A stretch of 64,000 nt of DNA from Rubrimonas cliftonensis (GCF_900107585.1 NZ_FNQM01000002.1:434001-498000), one strand, 5' to 3'; shown: positions 19,815 to 29,143, counted from the first letter of the stretch. The notes: a model not told the origin generated them from the sequence alone. Program-made: numbers and translations.

Positions 19815-20587
19815 TGCGCGTTCTCGCCTTCAACCTGTTCTTCTACGCCTTCAGCTTCGGGGTCGCCGCGACGGCCTGGGGCGTGGCGCGCTTCGGCTCC
19901 CAGGCGGCGCTGCGGCGGCTGCTGGCGTGGTGGGGGCGCGTGACGATAGGGGCGGTGCGGCTGATCCTCGGCGGGCGGGTCGAGGTGCGCGGGCGCGAGC
20001 GGCTGCCGGCGGGGGCGGCGATCATCGCGCCGAAACACCAGTCGGAGCTCGACGCGATCCTGCTCTTCAGCCTGTTTTCGGACCTGACGGCCGTGGTGAT
20101 GAAGGAGTTGGAGAATTACCCCTTCGTCGGCGCGATGATCGCCAAGCTCGACCTGATCGCAGTGGCGGTCGACAGCGGGCGGCAGGGGCGCACGCAGGCG
20201 GTGGTGGCGGGCGCGACGAAGGCGCTCGACGAGGGTCGGCCGGTGCTGATCTATCCCGAGGGCACGCTGATGAGCCTCGGCGCGCGCGAGCGCTACCGCA
20301 GCGGCGTCTGGCGCATCTATGCGGCCTCCGGCGCGCCGGTCGTCCCCGTCGCGCAGTCGCTCGGCGCGATCTGGCCGCGGCGGGAGTGGCGCAAGCGGAC
20401 CGGGCGGCGCGGTGCGGTGGAGTTCCTGGAGCCCATCGCGCCCGGCCTCGACGAGGAAGCGTTCATGGCGCTGCTTGAAACCCGCGTGGAAGACGCCACG
20501 ATGAAGCTGATCCGCGAACATGCGGACGGGGCCGATCTGTCGGCGGCTGAAGACCGCTTCGCCCGCAGGGCCGCGAACGAGGCCTGA
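19814..20587 (+). CDS. plsC: 1-acyl-sn-glycerol-3-phosphate acyltransferase
   Basis: Membrane-associated LPLAT-family enzyme of 257 aa, expected to acylate lysophosphatidate to phosphatidate. The N-terminus is hydrophobic (residues 4-24 and 33-53). The acyltransferase motif is H75-x4-D80 (PKHQSELD), with the substrate-binding YPEGT at 147-151. The start is fixed by the TGATG overlap with ribF. The stop codon lies inside the first unit of a 26-base tandem repeat, so the gene end is recent or repeat-derived. An LplT-like lysophospholipid transporter follows, a sensible functional partner. Confidence 0.93.
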   Translation: MRVLAFNLFFYAFSFGVAATAWGVARFGSQAALRRLLAWWGRVTIGAVRLILGGRVEVRGRERLPAGAAIIAPKHQSELDAILLFSLFSDLTAVVMKELENYPFVGAMIAKLDLIAVAVDSGRQGRTQAVVAGATKALDEGRPVLIYPEGTLMSLGARERYRSGVWRIYAASGAPVVPVAQSLGAIWPRREWRKRTGRRGAVEFLEPIAPGLDEEAFMALLETRVEDATMKLIREHADGADLSAAEDRFARRAANEA

Positions 20588-20633
20588 CCGCGCAGGCGGT
20601 CGGGGAGGCCTGACCGCGCAGGCGGTCGGGGAG
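20582..20633 (+). repeat. Tandem 26-base repeat with stem-loops across the plsC stop
   Basis: Two exact copies of a 26-base unit run head to tail (20582-20607 and 20608-20633). Each contains the perfect hairpin GACCGC-GCAG-GCGGTC. The first copy supplies the last plsC codon and its stop. The pair could act as a tandem terminator or an mRNA 3'-end barrier between plsC and the transporter gene. Confidence 0.85.
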
Positions 20634-20677
20634 GTCTTATCGCCGGGGCACGGCCGCGGCGCAGCAGGAGAGCGCCC

Positions 20678-22015
20678 TTGGTCCCGCAGAACCAGTTCGC
20701 CCTGCTGCGCACGCGCCGCTTCCTGCCGCTGTTCCTGGTGCAGTTCCTCGGCGCCTTCAACGACCAGGTCTATCAGAAGGCGTTTGTCGCGCTGCTGACC
20801 TACCGGCTCGGCGACGAGATCGGCGTGCCGCTGGAGACGCTCGGCGTCATCGCCTCGGCGCTGTTCATCCTGCCCTTCGCCATCATCACGCCGACGGCGG
20901 GGCAGATCGCCGACCGCATGGACAAGACCCGCATGATGCGATGGGTCAAGTTCTCCGAGATCGTGGTGATGGGGCTGGCGGTGGTCGGCTTCCACACCCA
21001 GAGTATCTATTTCCTCTATTTCGTGCTGTTTCTGATGGGCGCGCAGTCGGCGATGTTCGCGCCGATCAAGTATTCCGTGCTGCCGCAGTGGCTGAGGCCG
21101 TGTGAACTGGTCGGCGGCAACGGGCTGGTGCAGGCTTTCACCTTCCTCGCCATCATCTTCGGCTCGATCGCGGGCAACGAGCTGATCCTGACCGACGCGG
21201 GCGTGGAGATCGTCTCCGGCTTCGTGCTGCTGGTGGCGCTGTCGGGCTTCGTCGCCTCGCTGTTTGCACCGCCGGCCCCGCCGATGGGGGAGGGCGAGAA
21301 GGTCGACCCGGTGTTCCCCCGCGCCATCGCCCGGCTGGTGGGCCGGTGCCGGCGCGACCGGCCGGCGTTTCGCGCCATGCTCGCGATCTCGTGGTTCTGG
21401 TTTCTCGGGGCCACCTTCCTGTCGCTGCTGCCGGCCTACGCCCGCGACGGCCTGGGCGCCGACGAGAGCGTGCTGACGGTGCTGCTGACGGCTTTCTCGG
21501 TGGGGGTGGCGGCGGGCGCGATGTCGTCCAACCGGCTGAACGGCGGCGTCGTCAGCGTGAACCTCGCCCCGATCGGCGCGCTGGGCATCGCCGTGATGGC
21601 GGTGGAGCTGTGGTTCGCCAGCGCCGCGGCGGCGCCGGCGCCCGGCGCCGGGCTGGTGGACCGGGCGACGTTCTTCTCCAGCTTCGAGGGCCTGCGCGTG
21701 CTGGCGGATTTCGCGCTGCTGGCGGCCTTCGCCGGCGTCTACGTCACGCCGCTCAACGCCGTGCTGCAGACCGAGGCGCCGCAGGCCGAGCGGGCGCGCT
21801 TCATCGCCTGCTCCAACGTGGTGGACGCCGCGGCGATGGTGCTGTCGGCGGCGTGCGTCGCGGTCTGCGTGGCGCTGGGGCTGCGCGCCATCGACGTTCT
21901 TGCCCTGTTCGCGCTGAGCGGCCTGCCCATGGCGCTGGCCGCGGCGCGTTTCGCGCCGGACACCGCTCTCGGAAAAGTTGCGCTAGCACTCCTGCCGCGC
22001 TCATCCGCAGGTTGA
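20678..22015 (+). CDS. MFS transporter, LplT-like (lysophospholipid transporter family)
   Basis: A 445-residue major facilitator with about twelve hydrophobic spans. The N-terminus FLPLFLVQFLGAFNDQVYQKAF contains the FLGAFNDN-like motif of LplT, the lysophospholipid flippase that brings 2-acyl lysophospholipids in for re-acylation; AMFAPIKYSVLPQWL is also typical. Position next to plsC supports a phospholipid-remodelling role, though E. coli LplT works with Aas. The start is a TTG at 20678 with CAGGAG seven bases upstream; no ATG or GTG lies closer to the conserved N-terminus. Confidence 0.85.
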   Translation: MVPQNQFALLRTRRFLPLFLVQFLGAFNDQVYQKAFVALLTYRLGDEIGVPLETLGVIASALFILPFAIITPTAGQIADRMDKTRMMRWVKFSEIVVMGLAVVGFHTQSIYFLYFVLFLMGAQSAMFAPIKYSVLPQWLRPCELVGGNGLVQAFTFLAIIFGSIAGNELILTDAGVEIVSGFVLLVALSGFVASLFAPPAPPMGEGEKVDPVFPRAIARLVGRCRRDRPAFRAMLAISWFWFLGATFLSLLPAYARDGLGADESVLTVLLTAFSVGVAAGAMSSNRLNGGVVSVNLAPIGALGIAVMAVELWFASAAAAPAPGAGLVDRATFFSSFEGLRVLADFALLAAFAGVYVTPLNAVLQTEAPQAERARFIACSNVVDAAAMVLSAACVAVCVALGLRAIDVLALFALSGLPMALAAARFAPDTALGKVALALLPRSSAG

Positions 22016-22040
22016 TTTTTGCCATATTTTAAGGTTTTGT

Positions 22041-23765
22041 GTGGCTGCCGATTGCGGTGGCGTGTGTGGGTTGATTTGTCGAAGGAACGGGTGGTTGGAA
22101 CAGGCACTTCGGAGCGCAGCCCGCGCGCTGAACAACGGGCCGGCCGCCGCAATGCGTTGGGGGCGAGTCTCCGGATCATGGCGACTGGTCTTCGTTTCTT
22201 CTGAAATTTCAGATATTTGCGGATACGCCGCCGAGGATTTTCTCAGCGGAGCCGTCACCTGGAGCGCGCTGGTCGGCGGGGGGGCGGGCGACCGTCCCTT
22301 CTCTCCCGAGGAGGTCGTCGGCGCCGACTGCGCCGTGACTCGCCGCTATGCAATTGTGGCGAAATCCGGTGAAATACGGCATATTTTCGACCAAACTCAG
22401 GTGTGGCGCGACGGGGCGAACAATCTTGACGGGTATTCAAGCGCGTTGCTCGACGTCACCGCCGAGCGCGGCGCCGGGAGCGACATCGGAACGCTGGCCT
22501 ATGTCAGCCATGAGGTGCGCACGCCGCTCACCGGGATTCTCGGTCTCGCCGAGGCGCTGTCGCAGTCGCCGCTGACGGCGGAGCAGCGCGCGGTGGTGGA
22601 CGCGCTGAGCGAGGCGGGTTCGTCGCTGCTGCACATGGTCAACAACATGCTCGAGGCGAGCCGGAAGGGCGCCGCGGCACCGGCGCTCGACGCGGCGCCG
22701 TTCCAGCTCGGCGCGCTCTGCTCGGCCACGACGCGGCTGTTCTCCCACCGCGCCGCGGCCAAGGGGCTTGAGCTCGGCTGCGGCGGCGGCCCGGAGGATC
22801 CCGTGCTGGTCGGGGACCAGGCGCGGCTCCGGCAGGTGCTGAGCAACCTGATCTCCAACGCGATCAAGTTCACTGAGCGAGGCGGCGTCGCGGTCGCCTG
22901 GGCCGTCGAGCCGCCGGCGGCGGACGGCAGGCGGCGCATGAGGCTGACCGTGTCGGACACCGGCGTGGGCATGTCGCCGGAGTTCGCGGCCGAGGTGTTC
23001 GAGCCATACCGCACCTCCGGCGCCGGACTGGCCCACGACCATGCCGGCGCGGGGCTCGGCCTGTCGATATCGCGCGACATCATGCGGATGCTCGACGGCG
23101 GCATCTCGGTCGAAAGCGCGCCGGGGGCAGGATCGCGGTTCCTAGTGGAGTGCGACCTGCCCGAGGCGAGGCGCGTCGCCGGTGCGAGCGGCGGCCCGGG
23201 CGCCGCAGGCGGGAGCGGCGCCGCAGGCGGGGCCTGCGCTCTGCGCGGCCCCATCGCCGCCGACCGGGAGTTCCTTGAGCGCATGCGCCCGGAGATCCTC
23301 GTCGCCGACGACGTGGAGGCGAATCGGCGCGTGGTGGACCTGCTGCTGAGCCCCGTCGGCGCGCGGGTGACATGCGTGGACAACGGCGTTGACGCAGTGG
23401 CGCTCGCTGCGACGCGGCGGTTTGACGCGATCCTGCTCGACGGCCGGATGCCGGGTCTCGCCGGGGTCGACGCCACGCTGGAGATACGCCGGCTTGAGGG
23501 CTGCGAGAGCCATCCGCCCTCCGCGATCATCGCGATGTCGGCTGACGCGGCGGAGCTGGCCGAGGCGTCTTTCGTGATGGCGGGGGCGGACGCCTACCTC
23601 CAGAAGCCCTTTGAGCCGGGCGGGCTGATCCGCGCTGTCGCCGCCGCCCTGCGCGCGCGGCAGGCGGGCGGATGGAAGGCGAACGGGCGGCAGGCGAGCG
23701 CGTGGCAGGCGAGCGGTTCGCCGGCCCGCGCGGCGCCGCGTCCGCTGGCGGCGGTGCGCGCCTGA
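22041..23765 (+). CDS. Hybrid sensor histidine kinase with PAS and receiver domains
   Basis: A soluble hybrid kinase of up to 574 aa. Order: a PAS-like domain (about 42-140, with [18 protein letters not shown]), HisKA with phospho-acceptor H157 in [10 protein letters not shown], HATPase_c with N-box [12 protein letters not shown]1 SDTGVGM and G2 GAGLGLSIS, then a receiver domain with D467 in LLDGRMP and the conserved K in QKPF. No membrane span is seen, so the PAS domain probably senses an internal signal. The start is uncertain: the GTG at 22041 gives the longest frame, a TTG at 22095 has AAGGA upstream, and an ATG at 22152 begins just before the PAS domain. No cognate response regulator lies next to it. 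Confidence 0.9.
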   Translation: MAADCGGVCGLICRRNGWLEQALRSAARALNNGPAAAMRWGRVSGSWRLVFVSSEISDICGYAAEDFLSGAVTWSALVGGGAGDRPFSPEEVVGADCAVTRRYAIVAKSGEIRHIFDQTQVWRDGANNLDGYSSALLDVTAERGAGSDIGTLAYVSHEVRTPLTGILGLAEALSQSPLTAEQRAVVDALSEAGSSLLHMVNNMLEASRKGAAAPALDAAPFQLGALCSATTRLFSHRAAAKGLELGCGGGPEDPVLVGDQARLRQVLSNLISNAIKFTERGGVAVAWAVEPPAADGRRRMRLTVSDTGVGMSPEFAAEVFEPYRTSGAGLAHDHAGAGLGLSISRDIMRMLDGGISVESAPGAGSRFLVECDLPEARRVAGASGGPGAAGGSGAAGGACALRGPIAADREFLERMRPEILVADDVEANRRVVDLLLSPVGARVTCVDNGVDAVALAATRRFDAILLDGRMPGLAGVDATLEIRRLEGCESHPPSAIIAMSADAAELAEASFVMAGADAYLQKPFEPGGLIRAVAAALRARQAGGWKANGRQASAWQASGSPARAAPRPLAAVRA

Positions 23766-23878
23766 ACCCTGCGGGACGCCACGTCGCTCCGGCGCGCGGC
23801 GCAGCGGGGGCGGTAGGCCCGAGGCGCAGAGACCTTCGCCGCGGTCGCGCGGCGCTGACGGGCCTGCTAGCATGCGGC

Positions 23879-24346
23879 ATGAACAGCATGATCGAGAAGA
23901 CGGCGCGCGCGCCTTTCTGGCGGACCAAGCGCCTCGACCAGATGTCGCAGGACGAGTGGGAGAGCCTGTGCGACGGCTGCGGTCTGTGCTGCCTCGTCAA
24001 GCTTGAGGACGAGGACGACGGCGCGATCGCCTACACCCGCGTCGCCTGCCGCCTGCTCGACACCGACACCTGCCGCTGCGCCTCCTACGCGTTGCGCAGC
24101 GTGCTGGTGCCGGGATGCGTGCGCCTGACGCCCGAGACGATCGGCGAGGCGGCGCGGTGGATGCCGCGCACCTGCGCCTATCGCCTGCTGGCGGAAGGGC
24201 GCGACCTGCCCGAGTGGCACCCTCTGGTCAGCGGCGATCCGGCCGGCGCCCATGCCGCAGGCGTGTCGGCGCGGGGCTGGACGGTGCCCGAGTACGAAGT
24301 CCATGAAGAAGACTACGAAGACCATGTGATCCCGGGGTTCCCCTGA
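23879..24346 (+). CDS. YcgN family cysteine-cluster protein (UPF0260)
   Basis: A 155-residue cytoplasmic protein of the CxxCxxCC family. The metal-binding-type cluster CDGCGLCC is near residues 32-39, and further cysteines in ACRLL, CRCASY and RTCAY complete the YcgN/UPF0260 pattern. A mononuclear metal or Fe-S cofactor is likely; the biochemical role is not established. The ATG at 23879 begins [23 protein letters not shown], whose FW-x-x-K-x-LxxM segment is typical of the family start (motifs [10 protein letters not shown]). The stop overlaps the threonine aldolase start (TGATG), suggesting translational coupling. Confidence 0.9.
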   Translation: MNSMIEKTARAPFWRTKRLDQMSQDEWESLCDGCGLCCLVKLEDEDDGAIAYTRVACRLLDTDTCRCASYALRSVLVPGCVRLTPETIGEAARWMPRTCAYRLLAEGRDLPEWHPLVSGDPAGAHAAGVSARGWTVPEYEVHEEDYEDHVIPGFP

Positions 24347-25428
24347 TGCTTTTCTCCAGCGACAACATCGCCGCCTGCGCGCCGGAAATCATGGCCGCGA
24401 TGGCCGAGGCCAACGCCGGCGCCGCGCGGCCCTATGGCGCGGACCCCGCCACCGGGCGGCTGGAGGCGCTGGTGACGGAGGTGTTCGAAAAGCCGGCGAA
24501 GGTGTTCCTCGTCTCCACCGGCACCTCGGCCAACGCGCTGGCGCTGGCCTGCCTCTGCCCGCCCTGGGCGACGGTCTACTGCCACCAGAAGGCCCATGTG
24601 GAGGAGGACGAGTGCGGCGCGCCGGAGTTCTACACCGGCGGCGCCAAGCTGACCCTGCTGCGCGGCGAGGCGGCGAAGATCGCGCCCGACGCGCTGGCCG
24701 ACGCGCTGCGCTTCACGGCGCGCGCGGGCGTCCACAACGTGCAGAAAGGCGCGCTGTCGCTGACGCAGGCGACCGAGCTTGGCGCGGCCTATACCCCCGA
24801 CGAGGTGGCGGCGCTGGCCGGCATGGCGAAGGCGGCGGGCGTTCCGGTCCACATGGACGGCACCCGTTTCGCCAATGCGCTCGCGCGGCTGGGCTGCGCG
24901 CCGGCGGACCTCACCTGGCGGGCGGGCGTCGACGCGCTCTGCCTCGGGGCCACCAAGAACGGCGCAATCTGCGCCGAGGCGGTGATCCTGTTCGAGGGCG
25001 GCGCCGCGCATGACAGGGCGTGGGAGTTCGAGCTGCGGCGCAAGCGCGGCGGGCACCTTTGGTCCAAGATGCGCTTCATGAGCGCGCAGATGGAGGCCTA
25101 TCTGACCGACGGGCTGTGGCTGCGGCTGGCGGGCCGGGCCAACGCAATGGCGGACCGGCTCGCCGCCGGGCTGCGCGCCATCCCCGGCGTGGAGATCGCC
25201 GCGCCGATGGGCGCCAACATGATGTTCCCGCGTTTCCCGCGCCGCGGCCACCGCGCGCTGCAGGACGCCGGGGCGCTCTACTACCTCTGGCCGGGCGACC
25301 AGAGCCTCGACGGACCGGACGACGAACCGCTGCAGTGCCGGCTCGTCTGCTCCTGGGCGACGACCGAGGCGGAGGTGGACGCTTTCGTCGCCACGCTCTC
25401 AGGCGCCCTGGCGGCGAAGGCTGCGTGA
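24346..25428 (+). CDS. ltaE: Low-specificity threonine aldolase-type PLP enzyme
   Basis: A 360-residue fold-type I PLP enzyme that should cleave L-threonine or L-allo-threonine to glycine and acetaldehyde. The N-terminal SSDNIAACAPEI and PYGADPATGRLE segments match bacterial threonine aldolases/beta-eliminating lyases. The Schiff-base lysine is K204 in LGATKNGA, with the preceding D in HMDGTRFANAL. Length fits the family. It is coupled to the upstream YcgN gene and is followed by a hairpin. Related beta-hydroxyaspartate or phenylserine aldolases cannot be excluded by sequence reading alone. Confidence 0.9.
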   Translation: MLFSSDNIAACAPEIMAAMAEANAGAARPYGADPATGRLEALVTEVFEKPAKVFLVSTGTSANALALACLCPPWATVYCHQKAHVEEDECGAPEFYTGGAKLTLLRGEAAKIAPDALADALRFTARAGVHNVQKGALSLTQATELGAAYTPDEVAALAGMAKAAGVPVHMDGTRFANALARLGCAPADLTWRAGVDALCLGATKNGAICAEAVILFEGGAAHDRAWEFELRRKRGGHLWSKMRFMSAQMEAYLTDGLWLRLAGRANAMADRLAAGLRAIPGVEIAAPMGANMMFPRFPRRGHRALQDAGALYYLWPGDQSLDGPDDEPLQCRLVCSWATTEAEVDAFVATLSGALAAKAA

Positions 25429-25466
25429 GGCGGCCGCCGACTGCGTTAACGGGCGGTTAACGGCAC

Positions 25467-25483
25467 ACTGACGCCACGTCAGT
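25467..25483 (+). terminator. ltaE: Hairpin after ltaE
   Basis: ACTGACG (25467-25473) pairs perfectly with CGTCAGT (25477-25483) across a three-base loop, in a locally AT-richer stretch that also contains two GTTAAC palindromes (about 25445-25461). No clear T-run follows. It may terminate ltaE or serve as an operator for the peroxidase gene, which starts 59 bases later. Confidence 0.4.
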
Positions 25484-25541
25484 AAGGTTCTTCACCGGCG
25501 CCGCATTCCGCGGCGGAGACCGGAACGGAGAACCCGACGCC

Positions 25542-27026
25542 ATGAAGAAGCATTTCACCTGCCATCATGGGCTGGCGAAGCCACGCGGCTGCGGCCATGT
25601 CGCCGTCGGCGGCTTCTCGCGGCTGTTCCCGAAGCTCGACAGCCTTGCGGTGTCGGAGATCGACGCCGCGGCGCTGGGCGGGCCGGGCGGCCTGATGCAC
25701 GACTTCGACGGCGCCTCGCCGGATATCGACATCCCGGCCGGCTACATCTTCTTCGCGCAGTTCGTCGACCACGACGTGACGCTCGACACCGGCTCGAAGC
25801 TGCGCGGCGCGCCGCTCGACGCCAAGGCGGTGAGCGGGCTCGGCAACGTGCGCTCGGCCAGCCTCGACCTCGACTGCGTCTATGGCTTCGGCCCGGAGGG
25901 CAGCCCGCATCTCTACAACGGCGCGCGTCCGGGCGAGATGGCCGTGGGCGAGGGCGGCCGCGACCTGCCGCGTTCGCCCGGCGGCGTCGCGCTGATCGGC
26001 GACCCCCGCAACGACGAGAACATCTTCGTCAGCCAGATGCAGCTGCTGTTTCACAGGTTCCACAACCGGCTCCTCGTCGAACGGGTCCACCAGACCGACG
26101 GCGCGCGCGGCTTCGACCGCTTCGAGGCGGCGCAGGAGGAGGCGCGGTTCCACTACCAGTGGCTGGTGCTGTTCGACTTCCTCAAGCGGCTCTGCGACCC
26201 CGAGGTGTGGCGCTTCGCCGTCGGCAGGCTGCTCGACCACGCGGCGGGCTTCCCGCTCTGCTACGGTCTTGACGCGCATGGCAAGCTGCCGATGCCGGTG
26301 GAGTTCTCGGCGGCGGCCTATCGCGTAGGACATACGCTGGTGCGGTCGCGCTACGCCGTGAACGACGCGCACCCGGATGTCGAGCTGTTCGACGAGCGCT
26401 TCGGCGCCACCGGCTTCTCGGCGCTGCCGGCGGGGCTTGAGGTGGATTGGAAGTACATGCTGGCGCTTGAGCCGCACCACCGCCCGCGCATGTGCAAGGC
26501 GGTCGACCCGCTCTTCGCCGACGAGCTCCAGAACCTCCCCGTCGTGGGCAGCAACAACCCCGACGACCGGGCGCTGGCGTTCCGCAACCTGCTGCGGGGC
26601 AACGCGCTGGGTCTGCCGAGCGGGCAGGACGTCGCCAAGGCGCTCGCGGCGGCGGGCTACCCGATCGCGCCGGTCGACCTCGCGCTGCCGACGCTGCCGG
26701 GGTGGTGGCGCGTCGAGCGCGCGGACCGCGCCAGCGCGCTGACCTGCCAGACGCCGCTGTTCTACTACCTGATGCGCGAGAGCGAGGTGGTCCATCAGGG
26801 GCGGCGCTACGGACCGACCGGCTCGGCGATCCTGATGGAGGTGTTCGGGGGCATGCTGCGCCTGTGCGGGGGCACGTTCCTCAACCATCCTCACTGGGCG
26901 CCGGACGCCTGCGTGGCGCGCAAGGCGGACGGCTCGGTGCAGGACGCGGAGCTCGCCGCACTGGTCGACGACCCCGACTACTATCCTTTCGAGCTGGCGG
27001 ATCTGGCGCGCTTCACCCTCGGGTGA
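25542..27026 (+). CDS. Animal-type haem peroxidase (An_peroxidase family)
   Basis: A 494-residue member of the peroxidase-cyclooxygenase superfamily. The distal histidine H78 lies in FFAQFVDHDVTLD, where the following Asp is the covalent-haem/calcium-site neighbour, and the proximal histidine is H264 in YRVGHTLVRSRY. The catalytic Asn/Arg region RLCGGTFLNH and the haem-pocket FVSQMQLLFHRFHN are also present. No signal peptide is seen, so the enzyme is probably cytoplasmic, unlike mammalian secreted members. Bacterial members are mostly uncharacterised; lipid-peroxide or halide chemistry is possible. It is a single-gene unit closed by a strong hairpin at 27035-27062, 3.2 kb from the DyP/P450 operon. 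Confidence 0.9.
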   Translation: MKKHFTCHHGLAKPRGCGHVAVGGFSRLFPKLDSLAVSEIDAAALGGPGGLMHDFDGASPDIDIPAGYIFFAQFVDHDVTLDTGSKLRGAPLDAKAVSGLGNVRSASLDLDCVYGFGPEGSPHLYNGARPGEMAVGEGGRDLPRSPGGVALIGDPRNDENIFVSQMQLLFHRFHNRLLVERVHQTDGARGFDRFEAAQEEARFHYQWLVLFDFLKRLCDPEVWRFAVGRLLDHAAGFPLCYGLDAHGKLPMPVEFSAAAYRVGHTLVRSRYAVNDAHPDVELFDERFGATGFSALPAGLEVDWKYMLALEPHHRPRMCKAVDPLFADELQNLPVVGSNNPDDRALAFRNLLRGNALGLPSGQDVAKALAAAGYPIAPVDLALPTLPGWWRVERADRASALTCQTPLFYYLMRESEVVHQGRRYGPTGSAILMEVFGGMLRLCGGTFLNHPHWAPDACVARKADGSVQDAELAALVDDPDYYPFELADLARFTLG

Positions 27027-27034
27027 TCGCACGT

Positions 27035-27062
27035 CGGCGCCGGTCCTGTCGGGCCGGCGCCG
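27035..27062. terminator. Bidirectional hairpin between the peroxidase gene and hspQ
   Basis: CGGCGCCGG (27035-27043) pairs perfectly with CCGGCGCCG (27054-27062) across a ten-base loop, nine bases after the peroxidase stop and before the convergent hspQ end. There is no T-tract on either side, which is common in this G+C-rich genome. Confidence 0.55.
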
Positions 27063-27097
27063 TCAGCGGGGCGCGCGTCGGGGTCGGCCTGGCGCCG

Positions 27098-27424
27098 TCA
27101 GTGGCGCAGTTCGGCATGGAGCTCGTAGGCGCCGTCGCGCAGGTCGCCGAACATGTCCTCGACCTCCGGGTGGTCGACCGGTTCGCCGGTCTCGTCGGGA
27201 ACAAGGTTCTGCTCCGAGACATAGGCCACATAGTAGCTCGTCTCGTTCTCGGCGTAGAGGTGGTAGAACGGCTGGTCCCTGCGCGGGCGCACGTCTTCCG
27301 GGATCGCCTCCCACCATTCCTCGGTGTTGGCGAACTCGGGGTCGACGTCGAAGATCACGCCGCGGAACGGATAGACGCGGTGGCGCACCACCTGGCCGAT
27401 CCGGAATTTCGCGGTCACGCCCAT
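27098..27424 (-). CDS. hspQ: Heat shock protein HspQ (YccV-like)
   Basis: A 108-residue protein of the HspQ/hemimethylated-DNA-binding YccV family. The conserved opening AKFRIGQVVRHRVYPFRGVIFDVDPEF is present (key motifs KFRIGQ, VRHR, FRGVIFDVDP), as are QPFYHLYAEN and YVSEQNL. In enterobacteria HspQ adjusts Lon specificity and affects DnaA stability; the role in alphaproteobacteria is less clear. The start at 27424 was chosen because TGAGG precedes it at proper distance; the upstream in-frame ATG at 27457 has no ribosome-binding site. The gene is divergent from the AEC transporter gene. Confidence 0.92.
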   Translation of the reverse strand: MGVTAKFRIGQVVRHRVYPFRGVIFDVDPEFANTEEWWEAIPEDVRPRRDQPFYHLYAENETSYYVAYVSEQNLVPDETGEPVDHPEVEDMFGDLRDGAYELHAELRH

Positions 27425-27600
27425 GCCGGGCCTCACGGAAGACTCATGCAACTCCATGGGGGGGACTTACGCCTTCGGCGTTGCGATTTCCAGTGCCGCC
27501 GCATGCGCGGCGCACGGCGGGACGCCGCCGGGCGCGTCGACAGCGCGGGCGGCGCATGATAGGCGGAGCGCCGTCATCGGCCGTGCGGGCGTCGCCTTCC

Positions 27601-28476
27601 ATGTTTCTCCAGGTAATCGAGATCGTCACGCCCGTGTTCGCGCTGGCGCTCATCGGGTATGTCTGGCGGCGCCTGGGCCTCGCCTTCGACATCGCCTTCG
27701 TCAGCCGCATCGCGATGCAGGTCTCGGTGCCGGCGCTGCTGTTCTCGGTGCTGAGCCGCATCGAGGTGGACCCCAAGGCGTTCCGGGACCTCGCGCTGGC
27801 GTCGCTGGCGCTCTACGGCGCGATAACGGTTGCGTCATGGGCGCTGATCCGCGGCGCGGGCCTCGATGGGCGGGTCTATCTCGCGCCGGTGATCTTCGGC
27901 AACACCGGCAATGTCGGCCTGCCCATCGCGCTGTTCGCCTATGGCGAGCCGGGACTGGCCTACGCGATGATCGTGTTCGCGGTGATGGCGGCGCTCTCCT
28001 TCACCATCGGCATCTGGATGGTGACGGGCAAGGGCTCGCCCATGGAGGCGCTGAAGCAGCCGATCTTCCACGCCGCCGCCCTCGGCATCCTGTTCGCCAG
28101 CCAGGGCTGGCATCTTCCGACGGTGGTGGACGAGACGCTGACGCTCGTCGGCCAGATCGCGATCCCGATGATGCTGATCACGCTCGGCGTCGCGGTCGCG
28201 CAACTCGACGTGCGCGACGTCGGCCGGGCGCTGTGGATCTCGCTGGCCAAGGCCGGGCTCTGCGCGCTCGCGGCGATCACCGTGGTCGGCGCCTTCGGTC
28301 TGGAGGGGGCGCCGGCGGGCGCGCTGATCATCCAGGCGATCATGCCGGTGGCGGTGACGAACTACTTGCTGGCCACCCGCTACGACGCCCAGCCCGACGC
28401 GGTGGCGGGGCTCGTCGTCGTCTCGACGCTGCTTTCGGTGCTGATCCTGCCCCTGACGCTCGCCGCGCTTCTCTGA
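27601..28476 (+). CDS. AEC family transporter
   Basis: A 291-residue membrane protein of the auxin-efflux-carrier (AEC) family with about ten hydrophobic spans. The characteristic NTGNVGLPI motif lies about residues 101-109, and the C-terminal half contains the repeat-like QAIMPVAVTNYLLA. Bacterial AEC proteins export or import malonate, malate or other small organic acids. The start MFLQVIEIV at 27601 is preferred over a far-upstream ATG because the added 40 residues are arginine-rich and non-conserved. It stands alone; substrate unknown. Confidence 0.9.
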   Translation: MFLQVIEIVTPVFALALIGYVWRRLGLAFDIAFVSRIAMQVSVPALLFSVLSRIEVDPKAFRDLALASLALYGAITVASWALIRGAGLDGRVYLAPVIFGNTGNVGLPIALFAYGEPGLAYAMIVFAVMAALSFTIGIWMVTGKGSPMEALKQPIFHAAALGILFASQGWHLPTVVDETLTLVGQIAIPMMLITLGVAVAQLDVRDVGRALWISLAKAGLCALAAITVVGAFGLEGAPAGALIIQAIMPVAVTNYLLATRYDAQPDAVAGLVVVSTLLSVLILPLTLAALL

Positions 28477-28539
28477 AACCCGCATTTCGGGTATCCTCGC
28501 GTCAAAACGAGCAGGCGACAACAAACAGGCGGCGCGAAA

Positions 28540-29121
28540 ATGCCGGTATATCTCCTTCGCTGGGGCGCGTTGGCGCTTGCGTTGTTCACGGTCGGCTGCG
28601 GCTCGTCCGACAGGATGCCGCGCAACACCGAGGACATCTGTGCGATCTACCAGGACAACCCGCACTGGCGCCGCGCGGTCGCTCAGGCGCGCGACAAGTG
28701 GGGCGCGCCGGAGGAGGTCAAGATGGCGATCATCTGGCGAGAGTCCTCCTTCCGGGCGGAGGCCCGCCCGCCGCGCACCTACACCCCAGGCATCCCCACC
28801 GGCCGCGTCTCGTCGGCCTACGGCTACAGCCAGGCCATCGACGGCACGTGGGACTGGTACGAGAAGGACACCGGCCACAGCGGCGACCGCGACGAGTTCG
28901 AGGACGCGATCGACTTCGTCGGCTGGTACATGGCCAAGACGCGCCGGGCCAACGGCGTCGCCATGAACGACGCCTACAACCAGTATCTCAACTATCACGA
29001 GGGCCACGCCGGCTATCGCCGCGGCGACTGGCGCAACAAGGCGTGGCTGATGCGCGCCGCGGCGCAGGTGCAGGCGCAGGCGGACCGCTACCGGCTGCAG
29101 GCGTCGCGATGCCGGGCCTGA
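28540..29121 (+). CDS. Lytic transglycosylase-like lipoprotein (SLT domain)
   Basis: A 193-residue lipoprotein with a short signal peptide and lipobox-like TVGC (C20). The body is a goose-lysozyme/SLT-like domain: catalytic E68 in IIWRESSFRAEA, then SSAYGYSQAIDGTWDWY, which corresponds to the GxxQ motif of transglycosylases, and NQYLNYHEGHAGYRRG, which matches the YNGG-containing region. It should cleave peptidoglycan in the periplasm, anchored to a membrane. It is close to the P1 peptidase gene (22 bases) and may be co-transcribed with it. Confidence 0.87.
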   Translation: MPVYLLRWGALALALFTVGCGSSDRMPRNTEDICAIYQDNPHWRRAVAQARDKWGAPEEVKMAIIWRESSFRAEARPPRTYTPGIPTGRVSSAYGYSQAIDGTWDWYEKDTGHSGDRDEFEDAIDFVGWYMAKTRRANGVAMNDAYNQYLNYHEGHAGYRRGDWRNKAWLMRAAAQVQAQADRYRLQASRCRA

Positions 29122-29143
29122 GGGCGGCGGCGGCGGGCGCAGC

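Noticed and set aside
22200-22213. Perfect 14-base palindrome TCTGAAATTTCAGA considered as an operator
   Set aside because: It lies inside the PAS domain coding sequence of the hybrid kinase whichever start is used, so chance is the simpler explanation.
28478-28492. Short hairpin ACCCG-CATTT-CGGGT after the AEC transporter gene
   Set aside because: The five-base stem is too weak to call a terminator with confidence.
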